Assembly (NCBI GenBank): GCA_937906915.1
Contig: CALCUU010000317.1
Coordinates: 1 to 8,366 of the forward strand
DNA length: 8,366 bases
Reading direction: 5' to 3'
Origin: an uncultured Phascolarctobacterium sp.
Lineage (GTDB): Bacteria; Bacillota; Negativicutes; Acidaminococcales; Acidaminococcaceae
The translations under genes and the position numbers were made by a program. Of the stretch, positions 5,976-8,366 are shown piece after piece (position 1 is the first letter of the stretch; the number at the start of each line of letters is the position of its first letter). The notes below the pieces were generated by a model. That model did no database searches, was not told the origin of the DNA, and saw nothing but the letters and a program-made list of their open reading frames with translations.

Positions 5976-7022
5976 ATGGCACAAGTACGAATTGAACATG
6001 TATATAAACGTTTCGGCGCTGTAACTGCCGTAGACAATTTTGATGTAGTTGTAGAAGATGGCGAATTTGTCTCCATCCTCGGCCCTTCCGGTTGCGGTAA
6101 AACTACTACCCTGCGTATGATTGCAGGCTTTGAACGTGCAACTGAAGGTGAAATTTATATTGGCGATAAATGCGTAAGCTCTTCCATTAAAGGAACCTTC
6201 GCTCCCCCTGAAAAACGCGACATCGGTATGGTATTCCAATCCTATGCAGTTTGGCCCCATATGACCGTTGCTGAAAACGTTGGCTATCCCTTGAAAATTC
6301 AAAAGGTAGCTAAAGAAGAACGTGCTAAACGCGTTCAAGAAATGCTGGAACTGGTTCACCTTGGTGAATACGGCGAGCGTTATCCCCACCAACTTTCCGG
6401 TGGTCAACAACAACGTGTAGCTTTGGCTCGTGCTCTCGTTGCACAACCGGGTCTCTTGCTTCTCGACGAACCCCTGTCCAACTTGGACGCTAAGCTTCGT
6501 GAAAGCATGCGTTTTGAAATTTTGTCCATTCAAAAGAAATTGGGCATCACCGTTGTATATGTAACCCATGACCAAGGCGAAGCAATGGCAATGAGTGACC
6601 GTGTAGTTGTAATGAGCAAAGGCGTTGTTCAACAAGTTGGCGCTCCTCACGACATCTACACCAACCCTGCTAACAAAATGGTTGCAGACTTCATCGGTCT
6701 GGTTAACTTTATTCCCGGCGAAGCTAAAGGTGACCGCGTATTCATTAAAGACTCCAACGTTTCCTTTGCTAACCCCACCGAAATTACCGGCGAAGCAACT
6801 ATTGCAGTTCGTCCGGAAAATATCTCCATCTCCGCTTCCGGCGGTCAATTAGAAGGCACCATGGTAGCACGCTTCTACCTTGGCGACGCTGTTGACTATC
6901 GCGTACAATGCGGCGACAATATGGTTCGCGTAATCGTTAAAGGCGCAGATGTTGATGCTTATCCTGACGGAAGCAAAGTATATCTGGACTTTGACCGCGT
7001 AATGGTATTTGGTCGCGACTAA
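5976..7022 (+). CDS. ABC importer ATP-binding protein (FbpC/PotA-like) with C-terminal TOBE-like domain
   Basis: This cytoplasmic subunit hydrolyses ATP to drive the permease encoded just upstream. The 348-residue chain contains every canonical element: A-loop region F13, Walker A GPSGCGKTT at 36-44, Q-loop FQSYAVWPHMT at 86-96, signature LSGGQQQR at 139-146, Walker B LLLLDEP at 159-165 with catalytic E164, D-loop SNLDA, and H-loop THDQ with H197. After about residue 235 comes a regulatory extension (FIPGEAKGDRVFIKD, then ATIAVRPENISIS), typical of the TOBE domain of iron, spermidine and maltose ATPases. The length is normal for that group. GGAG precedes the ATG by 12 bases, and the permease stop is 19 bases upstream. 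A strong terminator closes the operon. Catalytic competence is well supported; substrate cannot be read from this subunit. Confidence 0.95.
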   Translation: MAQVRIEHVYKRFGAVTAVDNFDVVVEDGEFVSILGPSGCGKTTTLRMIAGFERATEGEIYIGDKCVSSSIKGTFAPPEKRDIGMVFQSYAVWPHMTVAENVGYPLKIQKVAKEERAKRVQEMLELVHLGEYGERYPHQLSGGQQQRVALARALVAQPGLLLLDEPLSNLDAKLRESMRFEILSIQKKLGITVVYVTHDQGEAMAMSDRVVVMSKGVVQQVGAPHDIYTNPANKMVADFIGLVNFIPGEAKGDRVFIKDSNVSFANPTEITGEATIAVRPENISISASGGQLEGTMVARFYLGDAVDYRVQCGDNMVRVIVKGADVDAYPDGSKVYLDFDRVMVFGRD

Positions 7023-7047
7023 TTTAAAAAATAATTTTAAAGTTTTT

Positions 7048-7084
7048 AAGAACATCGTACAGTTTGTGCGATGTTCTTTTTTTT
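7048..7084 (+). terminator. Strong intrinsic terminator of the ABC operon
   Basis: AAGAACATCGTACA (7048-7061) pairs with TGTGCGATGTTCTT (7065-7078) around a GTT loop: 14 base pairs with a single T-G wobble, followed by a run of eight T residues (7077-7084). It ends the permease/ATPase transcript 25 bases after the ATPase stop. The T-run abuts the -10 region of the next promoter. Confidence 0.92.
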
Positions 7085-7092
7085 GGTATAAT
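7064..7092 (+). promoter_or_regulatory. Extended -10 promoter of the second binding-protein/leuA transcript
   Basis: A perfect TATAAT (7087-7092) is preceded by TGG (7084-7086), giving the TGn extension. The -35 position (TTGTGC, 7064-7069, spacer 17) matches only in TTG and lies inside the terminator stem, so the extended -10 must carry most of the activity. Transcription would start near 7099, leaving only about 24 bases before the ATG. That is too short for a T-box or a leader-peptide attenuator, which often control leucine genes. Confidence 0.65.
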
Positions 7093-7122
7093 AGGAACAT
7101 CTAACAAAAGGAAGATACATTT

Positions 7123-8235
7123 ATGAAGAAAGTTTACAGATGCCTAATGCTTTTGGCACTAACCTTGTTGCTAATGTTTACGAGTATGTGCTGTGAAGCA
7201 TCGACAACTGAAAAAGAAGAGGCACGTCCCGTAAAAGACACCGTTATGGATTTGTGCAGTAGCATGAGTAAAGGCGTAACGGAGCTTTTGGTAGAAGACT
7301 TTGCGAAACGCTATGGTACTAGAGTTTCTGTAAAGTATTTGCCACAAGGTGGATGGCAGGAGCGGATGGAGTTTCTAAAAAATAATAACTTCGACTGCTG
7401 GCTAGGTGGCTCCGTTGAAGAATGTTACCTGGCAGACCAAGAAGGTATGCTCAGTCCCTACAAGGCTAAGGAATTTTACAAGATGCCTGTGGAGCTACGC
7501 ACACGTCAGGGTCAATGGACCAGTATTTTTTTAGAATACATTGCTTTTGTCAGCAACACCAATAAGCTACGTGACAAAGGACTGTACGCTCCCGATACTT
7601 GGCAGGAGCTTTTGCTACCGGAGTTTCAAAATGAAATTGTTATGGAAGATTTTGCCAATGGTGGCACCAGCTACTCCATGATAACTTCCATTTGGCAGCT
7701 GCGTGGCAAGGAGACTGCTCTCAAATACGCAGATAGATTAAATAAGCAAAACATTTATTTTACCACTACCTTCGAGGAAGCAGTGGACAAGGTAAATCGT
7801 GGAGAAAAAATGGTGGCAGTTGTGCCCCTGCGTACAGCAATTTTGCTGGAAACAAAGCACAAGCATTTATTTGCTACCGTTGTGAAGGATGCTAACCGCA
7901 ACCTTTTGAACTGCGCCGCAGTTATGAACAATGCACAAAATTTAGACCTTGCCAGAGATTTTATAGATTACCTGCTTAGCGACCATAGCCAAGCTGCCCT
8001 ACGAAGCGAAGGCTACCATTATATATGGCACGCTAAAAATTATCCTTACAATGACGGACGCAAAGAGTTGATTGGCAACGTAAACGTTCCTGTTGACGAT
8101 TTAAGCTGGACCGCTGTTGAAAAAGAAGAAATTATCAGCCAATGGCTGAATGCAAATGCAAATCTCACTAATAGCGAAACTACCAATAATAATGAAGAAA
8201 ATAATGAATCTGTAAAAACGGAGGAAAAGATATGA
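7123..8235 (+). CDS. Orphan extracytoplasmic solute-binding protein, FbpA-like superfamily
   Basis: This 370-residue exported protein is predicted to bind a solute outside the membrane. It has a lysine-started hydrophobic signal (residues 1-22) ending TSMCCEAS. The cysteines at 23-24 lack a good lipobox (M or C at -1), so cleavage after A26 by signal peptidase I is equally possible. The body (about 40-335) aligns in outline with the upstream binding protein: YGTRVSVKYLPQGG, DCWLGGSVEECYLADQEGMLSPY, TWQELLLPEFQNEIVM and FIDYLLSDHSQAALRSEG. The FbpA tyrosine pair is absent (PLRTAI at that position). The last 30 or so residues are a low-complexity Asn/Glu/Thr tail. AAAGGA lies ten bases before the ATG. 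No permease or ATPase follows; it may feed the transporter upstream or serve as a sensor. Its codon use is less uniform than that of the upstream operon, suggesting lower expression. It overlaps leuA by four bases. Confidence 0.85.
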   Translation: MKKVYRCLMLLALTLLLMFTSMCCEASTTEKEEARPVKDTVMDLCSSMSKGVTELLVEDFAKRYGTRVSVKYLPQGGWQERMEFLKNNNFDCWLGGSVEECYLADQEGMLSPYKAKEFYKMPVELRTRQGQWTSIFLEYIAFVSNTNKLRDKGLYAPDTWQELLLPEFQNEIVMEDFANGGTSYSMITSIWQLRGKETALKYADRLNKQNIYFTTTFEEAVDKVNRGEKMVAVVPLRTAILLETKHKHLFATVVKDANRNLLNCAAVMNNAQNLDLARDFIDYLLSDHSQAALRSEGYHYIWHAKNYPYNDGRKELIGNVNVPVDDLSWTAVEKEEIISQWLNANANLTNSETTNNNEENNESVKTEEKI

Positions 8236-8366
8236 AACAAGCAAAACAATATGTACCCTTTGAACGAGTGAGCCTGCCTGACCGCCAATGGCCTGACAAA
8301 ATTATTACTAAAGCTCCTATTTGGTGCAGTGTTGACCTTCGTGACGGAAATCAGGCACTGGTGGTT
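8232..8366 (+). CDS. leuA: 2-isopropylmalate synthase, N-terminal part (runs off window)
   Basis: This cytoplasmic enzyme condenses acetyl-CoA with 2-oxoisovalerate, the first committed step of leucine synthesis. Only 45 codons are present, but they are diagnostic: YVPFERVSLPDRQWPDK followed by APIWCSVDLRDGNQAL matches the start of the long-form LeuA type (about 550 residues) found in many actinobacteria and some Bacillota. R37, D38 and Q41 belong to the conserved catalytic and metal-binding segment of the synthase TIM barrel. The ATG overlaps the TGA of the binding-protein gene (ATGA, 8232-8235), and a GGAGG site (8220-8224) lies seven bases upstream inside that gene, so the two are cotranscribed and probably translationally coupled. 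No separate promoter or leucine-responsive leader is visible directly before it. The 3' end is missing because of the window limit. Confidence 0.93.
   Translation, partial: MKQAKQYVPFERVSLPDRQWPDKIITKAPIWCSVDLRDGNQALVV

Noticed and set aside
5931..6848. Open frame (305 codons) on the minus strand opposite the ATPase gene
   Set aside because: The plus-strand frame has every ABC ATPase motif; the opposite frame shows no recognisable domain.
7093..7122. T-box or leucine leader peptide controlling the leuA transcript
   Set aside because: Only about 24 bases separate the predicted transcript start from the first gene, too short for either element.

Overview
The window reads as chromosomal DNA from an anaerobic, moderately low-GC Bacillota. 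A diderm Negativicutes-type organism is my best guess, but this is an inference from the gene families (DcuC dicarboxylate carrier, short clostridial-type DtxR regulator, FbpABC-like importer, long-form LeuA) and from strong GGAGG-type ribosome binding sites. I cannot name a species. All seven complete or partial genes flanked by readable signals look intact, and I see no insertion sequence, tRNA, rRNA or CRISPR array.

Left part, minus strand: the window opens inside a DcuC-family anaerobic C4-dicarboxylate transporter (1-1095, its 3' end lies outside), driven by a strong extended -10 promoter. Upstream of it, also on the minus strand, is a 123-residue DtxR/MntR-type metal-responsive repressor (1280-1651) that ends in its own intrinsic terminator. 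Diverging from the repressor on the plus strand is an FkbM-type methyltransferase with an extra N-terminal Rossmann-like domain (1779-2849). This gene carries in its coding sequence a perfect 16-bp ParB centromere site (parS) at 2201-2216. That is the most notable signal here and suggests the locus lies near the replication origin.

Middle, plus strand: a complete binding-protein-dependent ABC importer of the ferric/phosphonate/polyamine superfamily. It has a lipoprotein binding protein (3074-4102), a fused two-domain permease (4286-5956) and an ATPase with a C-terminal TOBE-like extension (5976-7022). An intrinsic terminator sits between the binding protein and the permease, followed by a leader that can form two mutually exclusive hairpins touching the permease ribosome binding site. 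The binding protein lacks the tyrosines used for ferric ion by FbpA, so the substrate is left open.

Right part, plus strand: after a strong terminator whose T-tract runs straight into an extended -10 promoter, a second, divergent binding protein of the same superfamily (7123-8235) has no transporter of its own. Its stop codon overlaps the start of leuA (2-isopropylmalate synthase, partial, 8232-8366) in an ATGA junction, and its low-complexity tail encodes the leuA ribosome binding site. This pairing of a solute-binding protein with the first leucine biosynthesis enzyme is unusual.
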